The position numbers and the translations under genes are program-made. Positions 14,201-21,945 of a DNA stretch of 64,000 nucleotides are shown here, in pieces; position 1 is the first letter of the stretch; each line of letters opens with the position of its first letter. Under the pieces are notes generated by a model, which worked only from the letters and a program-made list of their open reading frames with translations, had not been told where the DNA came from and searched no databases. Origin of the DNA: Promicromonospora sp. MEB111. Its GTDB lineage: Bacteria; Actinomycetota; Actinomycetes; Actinomycetales; Cellulomonadaceae. Location of the stretch: the NCBI RefSeq assembly GCF_030209445.1, contig NZ_JARVSD010000014.1, positions 186,001 to 250,000 on the forward strand, written 5' to 3'.

Positions 14201-16980
14201 TGCACTACGCCTTCGAGGAGAGCTCCGGCACCCGGGCCGCCAACACCGGCACGGACGGGTCCGTGGGCGCTGCCACGCTCACGGGGACCACCGGCTGGAG
14301 CGAGGACGGCGTGTTCGGCGACGCCCTCGACCTCAGCGGCGGCAGCAACGCCAACGCGGTGGACCTGCCGGACAACCTGCTCCAGGGCGAGGAGAGCTTC
14401 ACCACCTCGTTCTGGGTGCGGCCCGACACGAAGACGGGCTGGACCGGCCTGTTCCACATCGGGGACGGGCTCGAGGGAGCCGGCAGCTTCTTCCAGATCC
14501 AGATGCAGACCAACGCCGCCGGTGCCACCGGTCTCGCGGCCACGTTCAAGGCCAAGGGGAACGCGCTGCAGGAACGGGTCTACGCGACGCCGACCCGTGA
14601 CGTCGTGGCGGGCGAGTGGAACCACGTCGCGTTCACCCGTCAAGGTGCGACCGGCACGCTCTACCTGGACGGCGAGCCCATCGCGTCCCGCGACGACCTG
14701 ACGATCGACATGTCCGACGTCGGGCCGACGGCCAACAACTGGCTGGGGCGCAACGGTTTCCCGGACCCTGCCTACGACGGCCTCATGGACGACGTCCGGG
14801 TCTACACCTCGGCGCTCGGTGACGACGCCGTGGCGGCCCTGTACGCCGACGGCAGCGCGCTCGCCACGACCACCACGGTCACGGTCGAGCCGGGCTCCCC
14901 GTCGCCGTTCGGCGAGCCGGTCACCGTCTCGGGTGCCGTCGCGGCCGCGAGCGGCGGGGCCCCCACGGGCGTCGCCGAGCTGTGGGTCGACGGGTCCCGC
15001 GTGGGCGGGCAGGTCGACGTCGCGGCCGGCGCGGTGCGGTTCACGGACGTGGCGCTCTCGCCGGGCGACCACGAGGTGCAGATCCGCTTCCTCGCCGACG
15101 ACGGGTGGCGCGACTCCGCGCAGACCGTGGAGCACACGGTCGAGCGGCCGCCGCCCGGCGAGGGCACGCCGATCCACTACACCTTCGACGAGGGTCAGGG
15201 ATCGACGGCGGCCAACACCGGGCTGGACAGCTCGGTCGGGGCGGCGACGCTCACCGGGTCGACCGGCTGGTCCGGTGCCGGGAAGTTCGGCGGGGCGGTC
15301 AACCTGCCCGGCGGTGCGTCGGGCACGGGCAACCAGGTCGAGCTGCCGGACAACATCGAGGCCGGGATGGAGGGCGAGTTCAGCGTCTCGATCTGGGCTC
15401 GCCCCGACGCCCTGCCCACGTGGGTGCCGCTGCTGCAGATCGGCAGCAGCACCGACACGTTCTTCCTGCTGCAGTCCAACACCCAGACCAGCGGGGCCAC
15501 CGGCTTCGCGGCGACGTTCAAGGCGCCCGGCACCCCGGGCAGCGCCCAGGAGCGTCTGGTGCTGGGCCAGGGCAACGACCTGCCGCTCAACGAGTGGACG
15601 CACGTGGTGTTCACCCAGAGCGGCTCGGTCGGGAAGATCTACTTCGACGGCGAGCTCCAGGCCACGCGCGACGACTTCACCGTCACCATCGGTGACGTCG
15701 GGGTGGGCGGCCAGACGACGACCAACCTCATCGGCGGGACCAGCTGGCCCGACGGCCGCTGGGACGGCCTCGTCGACGACTTCCGGATGTTCGGTTACGA
15801 GCTGACCGCCGAGCAGGTGGGCGACCTCCACGCCGGGACGGCGTCGAACACGGCCCCGGTGGGTGCCGCCGACGCCTACGGCACCGTCGAGGACGAGCCG
15901 CTGGAGGTGGCGGCGCCGGGGCTCCTGGCGAACGACACCGACATCGACGGCGACGACCTGACCGCGACCGGGCTCACCCAGCCGGCGCACGGCGACGTCG
16001 TCCTGCAGGCGGACGGGTCCTTCACGTACACGCCCGAAAGCGGGTACTTCGGGACGGACACGTTCACCTACAAGGCCTCCGACGGCGCGGCGACGTCCGC
16101 GGCGACGACGGTGACCATCACGGTGGAGGAGGGCGAGCAGCCGCCCGTCAACACGGCTCCGGTGGCGGGCAACGACGCCTACTCGGCCGTGGGCGGTCAG
16201 CCGCTGACCCTCCCGGCGCCGGGTGTGCTGGCCAACGACACCGACGCCGACGGCAACGTCCTGACCGCGACCGCGGTGACCCAGCCGGCCAACGGCCGGG
16301 TCACGCTGGAGGCGGACGGGTCCTTCACCTACACCTCCGACGACGGGTTCTCCGGCAAGGACGTGTTCACCTACAAGGCCGACGACGGGGAAGACCTGTC
16401 CGCCGCGGCCACGGTGACCGTCACGGTGAAGTCGCCGACGGTGACGGCGGTGGCCGGCGTGGCCCTGCCCATCACCTACGGCACGGCGGGCACGGTCTCG
16501 GTGGCGGTCTCACCGGCCACGGCCACGGGTGCGGTCGAGCTGCGCGACGGTGACACCACCCTCGCGACGACCACGATCGCGGACGGGCGAGGAACCCTCG
16601 TCCTGCCGGCCACCTCGCTGAAGCCAGGGGTGTACGACCTGACCCTGCGCTATGCGGGCGACGCCGACCACAGGGCCGCGACGTCGAAGGTCCGGGTCGT
16701 GGTCGACAAGGTGGTGCCCACCATGGAGATCACCGCGAAGAAGTCGGGCAAGAAGGTGGCCGTCGAGGTCTCCTTCACCGCCGCGAACGAGGTCCCGGTG
16801 ACGGGGCAGGTGCGCATCGCGGTGAAGGACGGCCAGACGCTCCTCGGGACCATTCAGAACGGGCTCGCCCGCTTCGAGGTGGCCCAGCCCAAGGGGAAGG
16901 ACCTGACGCTCACGGCGTCCTACCTCGGCAGCGAGCTGGCGCTCGCGGCGGAGACCAGGGTGACCGTCAGGGTGAGGTAG
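11224..16980 (+). CDS. Secreted ThuA / copper-radical oxidase / LamG / Ig-like multidomain protein
   Basis: A 1,918-residue exported protein. Order: signal peptide (1-41, cut near AQA); ThuA-like amidotransferase-fold domain (about 61-285); galactose/glyoxal-oxidase-like beta-propeller with DUF1929 C-terminal domain (about 300-815); CBM-like beta-sandwich (about 873-984); LamG 1 (about 992-1203); Ig-like (1215-1310); LamG 2 (1314-1537); two VCBS/cadherin-like repeats starting NTAPV (1542 and 1643); a terminal Ig-like segment. The copper-radical residues are all present: Cys386 (DLFCSM) and Tyr440 (PRWYPT) for the thioether cofactor, Tyr673/His674 (ARLYHS) and His755 (VTHGFN). Such oxidases convert primary alcohols or aldehydes with O2, giving H2O2. 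No LPXTG or membrane anchor is visible. AAAGGGA precedes the ATG. Copper genes follow. Confidence 0.9.
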   Translation: MNLLRRPDRRHHARRSRRARLAAVLAASLAVVPFLGGVAQAAPAAAASAQAAPGSVDDGVLRVLLFYKSNFHASHVQARQAIRDLVADLGVEYGQPVEIQETDDPAAFTTANLATKDTIAFAQTGGVLFNVDQRAALEAYIRGGGGYLGLHYAGWSVGQSEHDVNPFYARLVGAASEGHPENPAVRPGRVVVKDTSHPLTQGLPAEFTRSDEWYDWLVNPAPNVRTLLNADESSYGGGNNGTNHPITWCQEIDSGRSWYSGMGHEGTAYAEAPIRTQIKNGLAYTAGLLPADCSAPNKAEQGAWSGVTPWPLVPINAALTSDGKVQSFGSVSSGCTDNTPYDFYGNSCVTQGGQMEIDVWDPDEERTTANVNDGIVTNSTYTDLFCSMQVQMPHRRATMTVGGDDGLGGNAPNDAAIGVTSYTTNQGLRNEAPMNYPRWYPTGTTLPDGSVVVQGGSLKGGPGGPGVLTPEIYTPDEGSSWKLLEGATSAATYGDGGGGNGPDENRWWYPRAFVAPGNGNVFNITGTQMYELDPSGDGEVTLRGTLPADVANQGGLGNPVGATSTATMYRPGKILQVGGGWWANGGGPDGARAGFTVDITGGTDAPVVEATEPMQYARHWATSTVLPDGDVIVTGGSRDNNGNGGYVTSAEIWDPDTGEWTTVDVPYEHARLYHSTALLLPDGRLMVGGGGTPGPRNYTDVEFYSPSYLFDGDEPAVRPEVTGVPEKVGYDGTFDVQADVDVSRVTLVRNGSVTHGFNNDQNFQDLAFAQNGDTLTVESPVDGTYAPPGAYMLFVFDEDGTPSVADIFQIDPEVEMDAPAPHLVDQIEYPRLPAEWRSANPPAVVDVAPGNGRMSPWEVDSEVQLVRAAAPSQGGLGLTGYHLAVGSEGSLTRTVKGLDPGREYRVSLRYARDSRSAGTAPGTADLSVGDLSTTLSAGANLSSQTAFGTYVGTFVAGARSQDLTISAGDSGAGVMIDDLVIVGSDAGASDVPVHYAFEESSGTRAANTGTDGSVGAATLTGTTGWSEDGVFGDALDLSGGSNANAVDLPDNLLQGEESFTTSFWVRPDTKTGWTGLFHIGDGLEGAGSFFQIQMQTNAAGATGLAATFKAKGNALQERVYATPTRDVVAGEWNHVAFTRQGATGTLYLDGEPIASRDDLTIDMSDVGPTANNWLGRNGFPDPAYDGLMDDVRVYTSALGDDAVAALYADGSALATTTTVTVEPGSPSPFGEPVTVSGAVAAASGGAPTGVAELWVDGSRVGGQVDVAAGAVRFTDVALSPGDHEVQIRFLADDGWRDSAQTVEHTVERPPPGEGTPIHYTFDEGQGSTAANTGLDSSVGAATLTGSTGWSGAGKFGGAVNLPGGASGTGNQVELPDNIEAGMEGEFSVSIWARPDALPTWVPLLQIGSSTDTFFLLQSNTQTSGATGFAATFKAPGTPGSAQERLVLGQGNDLPLNEWTHVVFTQSGSVGKIYFDGELQATRDDFTVTIGDVGVGGQTTTNLIGGTSWPDGRWDGLVDDFRMFGYELTAEQVGDLHAGTASNTAPVGAADAYGTVEDEPLEVAAPGLLANDTDIDGDDLTATGLTQPAHGDVVLQADGSFTYTPESGYFGTDTFTYKASDGAATSAATTVTITVEEGEQPPVNTAPVAGNDAYSAVGGQPLTLPAPGVLANDTDADGNVLTATAVTQPANGRVTLEADGSFTYTSDDGFSGKDVFTYKADDGEDLSAAATVTVTVKSPTVTAVAGVALPITYGTAGTVSVAVSPATATGAVELRDGDTTLATTTIADGRGTLVLPATSLKPGVYDLTLRYAGDADHRAATSKVRVVVDKVVPTMEITAKKSGKKVAVEVSFTAANEVPVTGQVRIAVKDGQTLLGTIQNGLARFEVAQPKGKDLTLTASYLGSELALAAETRVTVRVR

Positions 16981-16988
16981 AAGAGGGA

Positions 16989-17018
16989 CGGGCCCGGAGG
17001 ACGTGTCCTCCGGGCCCG
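16989..17018. terminator. Terminator hairpin after the oxidase gene
   Basis: A 14-bp perfect stem (16989-17002 with 17005-17018) with a two-base GT loop, starting 9 bp past the oxidase stop codon. Confidence 0.75.
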
Positions 17019-17026
17019 GCCCGATC

Positions 17027-17094
17027 CGCTTCGAGACCCGGGGTTTCTTCGCTTTGAGCGACCTCAAAGCGAAGAAACCCCGGGTCTCGAAGCG
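17027..17094. terminator. Very long palindrome, 32-bp perfect stem
   Basis: Arms 17027-17058 and 17063-17094 pair perfectly around CGAC. The stem includes GTTTCTTCGCTTTG, which recurs in the palindrome at 50881-50946. It separates the oxidase gene from the convergent tautomerase gene and probably terminates both. Confidence 0.75.
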
Positions 17095-17103
17095 AGCTGG
17101 ATG

Positions 17104-17328
17104 TCAGTCGTCGGCGAGCGACGCGACCACTCCGGCGCGGCTCTCGTCCTCGCTGGCGAGCACGCCGCCGTTGGCGACGATGTCGGGGGTGATCTCGCTG
17201 AAGACCATACGGACGTCCTGGCGGCGGGCACCCAGGATCTCGACGGCGCTGTCGGCCACGGCCTGGGCGAATGCGCGACGCTGCTCGATCGAGCGGCCGC
17301 GCAGCAGCTCGACGGTGATGTTGGGCAT
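17104..17328 (-). CDS. 4-oxalocrotonate tautomerase-like protein
   Basis: A 74-residue small tautomerase. After Met removal the N-terminal Pro (MPNITVELLRGRS) is the catalytic base of the 4-OT superfamily, and the RRAFAQAVADSAVEILG and VRMVFSEI stretches match the fold. It would interconvert enol and keto acids as a small oligomer in the cytoplasm. GGAGGG lies upstream of the ATG at 17328. It stands alone, convergent with the oxidase gene and divergent from ycnI. The physiological substrate cannot be told from sequence. Confidence 0.85.
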   Translation of the reverse strand: MPNITVELLRGRSIEQRRAFAQAVADSAVEILGARRQDVRMVFSEITPDIVANGGVLASEDESRAGVVASLADD

Positions 17329-17449
17329 GTCTTCCCTCCGGTGGCGGCCGCCCCGCAGTTCACGGCTGCGACCTTGATTCAGTGACGTGAACCACCGTAC
17401 GCGTAGCGCACCCCGAAATCCATGGTCTCGGGTGCATCGGTTCACACTC

Positions 17450-17478
17450 TTGACACTAGTTCGACAGGCTGGTTTGGT
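17450..17478 (+). promoter_or_regulatory. Candidate promoter of ycnI-copCD
   Basis: TTGACA (17450-17455), 17-bp spacer, TTTGGT (17473-17478), 32 bp before the ycnI ATG. GTGAACC (17387-17393) and GGTTCAC (17439-17445) form a widely spaced inverted repeat upstream, possibly a regulator site. Confidence 0.4.
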
Positions 17479-17510
17479 GTGCGGGCCAGCTCCACTCCCC
17501 AGGAGTCACC

Positions 17511-18212
17511 ATGAATCGCACGACAACGATCCGTCGCGCGGCCCTCACCGGCCTTGCCGCCGCGGGCCTCGTGGCCCTCGGGACGACGACGGCGGCGGCC
17601 CACGTGACCATCACGCCGTCCACCACCGCAGCGGGCGCCACCGCCGTCCTCCGCGTCGAGATCCCGCACGGCTGCGAGGAGTCGGCGACGACCGCGATCA
17701 CCATCCGGGTCCCCGAGGAGGCCACGGACGTGACCGCCTCCGGCACGGACCGCTGGGCGGTCGAGCAGAGCCCGGACGGCCTGACCTGGACGACCGACGA
17801 GCCGCTCCCGGACGGGGAGCACGCCGAGGTCGAGTTCTCCGTGCGCCTGCCCGACGACGCCGGCGCGACCCTCGTGTTCCCGATCGTCCAGCAGTGCGAG
17901 GTGGGGGAGGCGGCCTGGACCGAGGTCGCCGAGCACGGGGACGGGCACGACGCGCTCGAGCGGCCGGCGCCGGTCCTCGTGGTGACGGCGGGCGACGCCG
18001 GGGCGGCCGCGGACGCGACCGCCGAGCCGGTCGCCGAGCCTGCCGCCGAAACTTCTGCCGAGCCGGGTGCGGAGCCAGTCGCCGAGCCCGCCGCGGAGCC
18101 GGCCGCCGCCGAGGCCCGCGGCTCTCTCGTCACCTACGGTGCCGCCGGGCTCCTGGCCGCGGGCGTCCTGGTGGGCGGGGCGGTGCTGCTGCGGCAGCGC
18201 CGACGCGGATGA
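17511..18212 (+). CDS. ycnI: YcnI-family (DUF1775) copper-binding membrane protein
   Basis: A 233-residue extracytoplasmic protein: signal peptide ending TTTAAA, mature N-terminal His (HVTITPSTT), a DUF1775 beta-sandwich, a 40-residue Ala/Glu/Pro linker (repeated AEPVAEPAAE units) and one C-terminal transmembrane helix with an RQRRRG stop-transfer. In characterised YcnI proteins the mature N-terminal His binds copper with a conserved Trp. AGGAG precedes the ATG. Its stop overlaps the start of copCD (ATGA), so the two are translationally coupled. A role in copper trafficking is established for the family; delivery to the nearby copper oxidase is inferred. Confidence 0.9.
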   Translation: MNRTTTIRRAALTGLAAAGLVALGTTTAAAHVTITPSTTAAGATAVLRVEIPHGCEESATTAITIRVPEEATDVTASGTDRWAVEQSPDGLTWTTDEPLPDGEHAEVEFSVRLPDDAGATLVFPIVQQCEVGEAAWTEVAEHGDGHDALERPAPVLVVTAGDAGAAADATAEPVAEPAAETSAEPGAEPVAEPAAEPAAAEARGSLVTYGAAGLLAAGVLVGGAVLLRQRRRG

Positions 18213-19876
18213 CCCGCCGGACCGCGGGGCGGCGCGCCGGCGGCTGGCTGCTCCTGCTCGCCGTCGCCTGGGCGCTCCTGCTCGGGTCGGCGAGCCCGGC
18301 CGCGGCCCACGCGACGCTCATCGGCACCGACCCGGCGCAGGGCGCGGTGCTCGACGTCGCCCCCGAGCGCGTCACCTTCACCTTCAACGAGTCCGTGATC
18401 GGCGTCCCGGCGGGCATCAAGGTGTTCGACGCGACCGGTGAGGAGGTGGCCTCCACGGCCACGGTCCGCGCGTCGCGGCTGCTGGTCGACCTCGACGGCG
18501 AGGTCCCGGACGGCACGCTCGTGGTGGTGTGGCGGCTCGTGTCGGAGGACGGGCACCCGATCGGCGGCTCGCTGAGCTTCGCCGTCGGCGCGCCCAGCGA
18601 CGTGGTGGACGTACCGACCGGCGCGGACGCGGGCACCGACGCGCCCGTCCTGCTCGGCGTGGTCCGCGGGGTGGGCTACGTGGGCCTGCTGGTGGCCGCC
18701 GGGACGGCGGCCTTCACGGTCCTGTTCCTCCCGCGCGACCGCATGGCCGACCGGTCACGCACCCGCCTGCGTCCCGTCGCCCGCACGGCGGCCGGCGTCG
18801 CCGCCCTGGGCTGGGGGCTGGCCGTGCCGCTCGTCGCGCTCTACCAGCTCGGCCTGCCGGCCTCGGCGATCACCGACGGCTCGACCTGGTCGGCGCTCGC
18901 GCCCGCCGAGTACGCCGTCCCCGCCGTCGTGGTCGCAGGGCTCGCTCTCGCCGCCTGGTCGCTCCCCGCGGGTGCGGCGCCCGACCGGACGCGGGTCGTC
19001 CTCGTGCTGGCCGGCTGTGCGCTCGCGGTCGCCGCGCCCGCCTTCACCGGGCACACGCGCGCCGCGACGCCCGAGGCGCTGGTGATCGGCGTGGACGTGC
19101 TGCACCTCGCCGCGGGAGCCCTGTGGCTCGGCGGCCTGGTGGCGGTCGCGCTCGTGCTCGGGGACCTCGCGCGCGGCGACGCCGGCGCCGTCGTGCTCGG
19201 CCGCTTCTCCACCTGGGCCTCGGTCCTGCTGGCCGTGCTCGTGGTCGCCGGGACGGTCCTGGCCTGGCGTGTCGCCGGGAGCTGGGGCGCGCTCGTCGAC
19301 TCCGGCTACGGCGGCCTCCTCCTCGTCAAGGTGCTCGCCGCGCTGGTCGCGATCGGGATCGCCGCGTGGAACCGGTTCGCCCTGCTGCCCCGCCTCCGGA
19401 CGGCACCGCGCAAGGGCCGTGCGGCGCCCGCCGCCCTGCTGGTCCGGACGGCGCTCGCGGAGGCCGGCGTGCTGGTGGTGGTCCTGGTCGTCACGGGCTT
19501 CCTGGTGGACCGGAGCCCGGAGTCCGACACGACCGTCACCGCGAGTGAGGAGCGGGGACCGAGTGCCGAGGAGTCGGTGCGGCTGGACGACATCTCGGCG
19601 CGGATCACCCTGGACCCCCTCGCCGTCGGGCCCGCCACCCTCACCATCGAGATGACCGACACGGCCGGCGAGCCCGTGGAGGGCTATGAGGCCCCGCGGA
19701 TGAGTCTGGCGTCCGACGAGGTGGAGCTCGGCGAGGTGACGCTCAGCTCGCTCGGCCCGGGCGTCTACGCGGGCGACCTCGTGCTGCCGACCACGGGCGA
19801 GTGGGAGGTGCAGGTGTCGCTGCGCACCACGGAGTTCGACAACCCGGTGCGGACGGTGACGTTCGTCGTGCCGTGA
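18209..19876 (+). CDS. CopC-CopD fusion copper transport protein
   Basis: A 555-residue fusion. Residues 1-35 form a signal peptide; the CopC domain starts at the mature His (AHATLIGTDPAQGA) and retains SEDGHPIGGSLSFAV, giving the His residues of the copper site. A CopD domain with about eight transmembrane helices follows (GVVRGVGYVGLLVAAG to VLVVVLVVTGFLV), and the last 110 residues form a YtkA-like beta domain (RITLDPLAVGPATLTIEM). CopC binds copper outside the membrane and CopD imports it. The ATG overlaps the ycnI stop by ATGA. Confidence 0.9.
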   Translation: MTRRTAGRRAGGWLLLLAVAWALLLGSASPAAAHATLIGTDPAQGAVLDVAPERVTFTFNESVIGVPAGIKVFDATGEEVASTATVRASRLLVDLDGEVPDGTLVVVWRLVSEDGHPIGGSLSFAVGAPSDVVDVPTGADAGTDAPVLLGVVRGVGYVGLLVAAGTAAFTVLFLPRDRMADRSRTRLRPVARTAAGVAALGWGLAVPLVALYQLGLPASAITDGSTWSALAPAEYAVPAVVVAGLALAAWSLPAGAAPDRTRVVLVLAGCALAVAAPAFTGHTRAATPEALVIGVDVLHLAAGALWLGGLVAVALVLGDLARGDAGAVVLGRFSTWASVLLAVLVVAGTVLAWRVAGSWGALVDSGYGGLLLVKVLAALVAIGIAAWNRFALLPRLRTAPRKGRAAPAALLVRTALAEAGVLVVVLVVTGFLVDRSPESDTTVTASEERGPSAEESVRLDDISARITLDPLAVGPATLTIEMTDTAGEPVEGYEAPRMSLASDEVELGEVTLSSLGPGVYAGDLVLPTTGEWEVQVSLRTTEFDNPVRTVTFVVP

Positions 19877-20005
19877 CGGGTGCGGGCTGCGTCGGCCACG
19901 AGCGCGGACCGGGTGAACTCCCGCGCGATCCTGGCCGGCACCATCGAATCCGGGCGATCCTTCACCTGACGCCGGACCTGACCGGCTTCTACCGAGGTGG
20001 CGGGG

Positions 20006-20455
20006 ATGCGCGCAAGGACTGAGCAGGAGTACGCCCGGCAGGGCCTCGTGGTGCTCGTGGTGGCCGTGTCCGTCGTGGTCTACCTGGCGCTGGACCCTGG
20101 CTGGCCGTTCCTGGTGAGCGTCCTGGTCTTCGTCGCCGTCGTCCCGGCGCTCGCGTGGCTCGTCGCGAGCGCGGTGTATCCACGGGAGGACCCGGACCTG
20201 CCGGTCCCGATCGACCGTGGATCCGGCGACGGCTACACCGTCTGCCTGGGCGCCGAGCCGACCGAGGAGTGGGAAGGCCTGACCGAGATGTTCCTCATGA
20301 TCAACGGCGCTTCGGGCCGGAGCATCAAGGAGGCCGGTCTGACCGCGGGGTCACCGGTGTTCGTCCGGGTGCCGGAGAGTGAGGCGCGGCAGATCCTCGC
20401 GGAGATGGGCGAGTTCGGCATCCAGGCTCGTCTGGCACGTGAGAGGACGTCGTAG
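20006..20455 (+). CDS. Two-TM protein with a C-terminal ribosomal L7/L12-like domain
   Basis: A 149-residue protein. Two hydrophobic helices (LVVLVVAVSVVVYLAL and FLVSVLVFVAVVPALAWLV) are followed by a cytoplasmic domain, TVCLGAEPTEEWEGLT...INGASGRSIKEAGL...ARQILAEMGEFGIQARL. The pattern G-x-x-x-KEA, PV-V then an alpha-helix with GIQARL resembles the C-terminal fold of ribosomal L7/L12, where it binds other proteins. GAGGTGG supports ATG 20006. Function is unknown, and the fold assignment is by eye. The gene is followed after 34 bp by a small lipoprotein gene, possibly one operon. Confidence 0.65.
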   Translation: MRARTEQEYARQGLVVLVVAVSVVVYLALDPGWPFLVSVLVFVAVVPALAWLVASAVYPREDPDLPVPIDRGSGDGYTVCLGAEPTEEWEGLTEMFLMINGASGRSIKEAGLTAGSPVFVRVPESEARQILAEMGEFGIQARLARERTS

Positions 20456-20489
20456 GCAGGTTCGGCAACGAGCACGATCGAGGTGGGCG

Positions 20490-20930
20490 GTGAACAAGGT
20501 ACCGAGCGGGAGACGGCTGACGGCGGCCGGGCTTCTGACCGCAGTGGCGGGTGCTCTGTCCGTGGCCGGCTGCTCCTGGGTCGATGGCACCGACGAGTGC
20601 GCGGAGGCCCTCGCCGAGCATCGGGTACTGCTCCTGGAGGAGGCGAACGCCCTGGACGTCGCACAGGGCGCGCCCGCGCTGAGCTGTGACGACACGGGTG
20701 GTCCGCCGGCGTACGCCGTCTTCGATCTGGAGCCTCGTGCGAAGGACGGCCTCGACGATCTGCTGGCCCGGCACGGATGGGAGTGCGCCGAGCACGACGA
20801 CGAGGAGGGCCCTCCGGGTCTGGTGTGCACCAAGGCGGTCGAAGGGGTGCCGCTGGAGCTCCTGACGTCCAGGTTCCTCAACGGGGCCGTCGAGGTGTGG
20901 GTGTACGCAGATCCTCCCTGGACCGACTGA
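20490..20930 (+). CDS. Small lipoprotein of unknown function
   Basis: A 146-residue predicted lipoprotein: signal peptide RRLTAAGLLTAVAGALSVAGC with the VAGC lipobox, then a small acidic domain with several Cys residues (SWVDGTDECAE, LSCDDTGG, GWECAEHDD, LVCTKA), likely two disulfides. No family is recognised. The GTG start at 20490 follows GAGGTGGGC. It lies downstream of the two-TM L7/L12-like gene on the same strand. Outer-face membrane localisation is the only firm inference. Confidence 0.6.
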   Translation: MNKVPSGRRLTAAGLLTAVAGALSVAGCSWVDGTDECAEALAEHRVLLLEEANALDVAQGAPALSCDDTGGPPAYAVFDLEPRAKDGLDDLLARHGWECAEHDDEEGPPGLVCTKAVEGVPLELLTSRFLNGAVEVWVYADPPWTD

Positions 20931-20958
20931 CCTGGTGGACCGCCCTGCGGCTCCGGCG

Positions 20959-21399
20959 TCAGGCGAGCGCGGCCCGCAGGCGGTTCGCGTAGGCGCGGCG
21001 GCGGTCGGCCGGGAGCCACTCCGGCTCCGGGAGCGTGCCGTAGAGGTCGTCGCCCGTGTACCGGGGGAACAGGTGCTGGTGGAAGTGCCACACGTCCTGG
21101 TTGCCGGCGGGCTCGTTGTGCTGGCGGGTGGAGACGCCCGCGCAGTCGTACGCGGTGCGCATCGCACGGGCGAGCCGCTGCGTGACGTCGAAGATCGCGT
21201 GGCCGTCGGCTGCCGGGAGGTCGTACAGGTTCTCGTGGTGGGCCACCGGGATGATCAGCGCGTGACCGGCGTTCCGCGGCCACCACCGGGGCGCGATGAT
21301 CGCGAAGACCCGGTCGTCGCGGTAGACCACGTCGGCCTCGCGCTCTGCCGCGAAGTCGCAGAACGGGCAGTCATAGCCTGCGGGCTCGTGGTTGTGCAC
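20959..21399 (-). CDS. HIT-family hydrolase
   Basis: A 146-residue histidine-triad protein. The active-site motif HFHQHLFPR (H-x-H-x-H) is intact, and an N-terminal CPFCDF pair may bind zinc as in Hint/Fhit-like actinobacterial proteins. HIT proteins cleave nucleoside phosphoramidates or dinucleoside polyphosphates. The GTG start at 21399 is preceded by TAGGGT with a 7-base gap, a leaderless arrangement; longer in-frame readings run through low-quality Arg-rich sequence. Two convergent genes adjoin it and no operon is evident. Confidence 0.85.
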   Translation of the reverse strand: MHNHEPAGYDCPFCDFAAEREADVVYRDDRVFAIIAPRWWPRNAGHALIIPVAHHENLYDLPAADGHAIFDVTQRLARAMRTAYDCAGVSTRQHNEPAGNQDVWHFHQHLFPRYTGDDLYGTLPEPEWLPADRRRAYANRLRAALA

Positions 21400-21409
21400 A
21401 GGGCGGACC

Positions 21410-21832
21410 CTAGTGCGCCTGCGACCTCGTCTCGGCGAGCGAACGCTCCAGCAGCGCGCGCAGCACCCCACGGTCCACGCCGGTCAGCCGCGTGAGGTAG
21501 AGGCAGACCTTGCTCGCGCGGTACGTGCCCAGCTCGGCGAGAAGGTCGGGCCAGCGCTCCGCGAAGTGCTCGGGGAGGTAGATCGTGTGCCTCGTGGGAC
21601 CCGGCGCGAAGGCGAGCAGGGGTGAGCGGCCACCGTGCCCGCTCTCGTAGCGGTACTCGTACTCCCCGAAGCCGATGATGCGCCCCGCCCACACGACCGG
21701 CTTCTCGCCGCTGACCTCGCCGAAGATCGCCAGCAGCTCGTCGGCCTCGGCACGCCGCGGGCCGGTGGCGCGGTCGAGCACCTCCGTGACGGGCAGGTCC
21801 GACGGCGACATCGCGGGCTGCTTCGTCGGCAT
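21410..21832 (-). CDS. DUF1801 domain protein
   Basis: A 140-residue DUF1801 (YdhG-like) protein. The diagnostic elements are RRAEADELLAIF, PVVWAGRIIGFGEYEYRY, and LGTYRASKVCLYLTRL followed by a terminal helix. The family is small and cytosolic, and some members have been described as iron-chaperone or heme-related, but there is no settled function. The ATG at 21832 has GAGAGGCGG upstream. It is divergent from the photolyase gene. Confidence 0.8.
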   Translation of the reverse strand: MPTKQPAMSPSDLPVTEVLDRATGPRRAEADELLAIFGEVSGEKPVVWAGRIIGFGEYEYRYESGHGGRSPLLAFAPGPTRHTIYLPEHFAERWPDLLAELGTYRASKVCLYLTRLTGVDRGVLRALLERSLAETRSQAH

Positions 21833-21945
21833 CGGACCGCCTCTCGCTCGTGCTGGATCCTCAGCGTACTGCGGCGGCGTCGGCCCACCACGGCGGGCGA
21901 TCCCGCCCGGGCGCGAGCCGGGCGGTGCCCCCGTACGGTGGCGGC

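Noticed and set aside
11233-15990. A 1,585-codon open frame on the minus strand across the oxidase gene
   Set aside because: It mirrors the GC-rich plus-strand gene, is Arg/Gly/Val/His-rich with no domain, and the plus frame has a signal peptide, ribosome site and complete domains.
16900-16980. Sortase anchor or transmembrane tail on the giant oxidase
   Set aside because: The C-terminus ends in an Ig-like strand (ETRVTVRVR) with no LPXTG, hydrophobic helix or basic tail.
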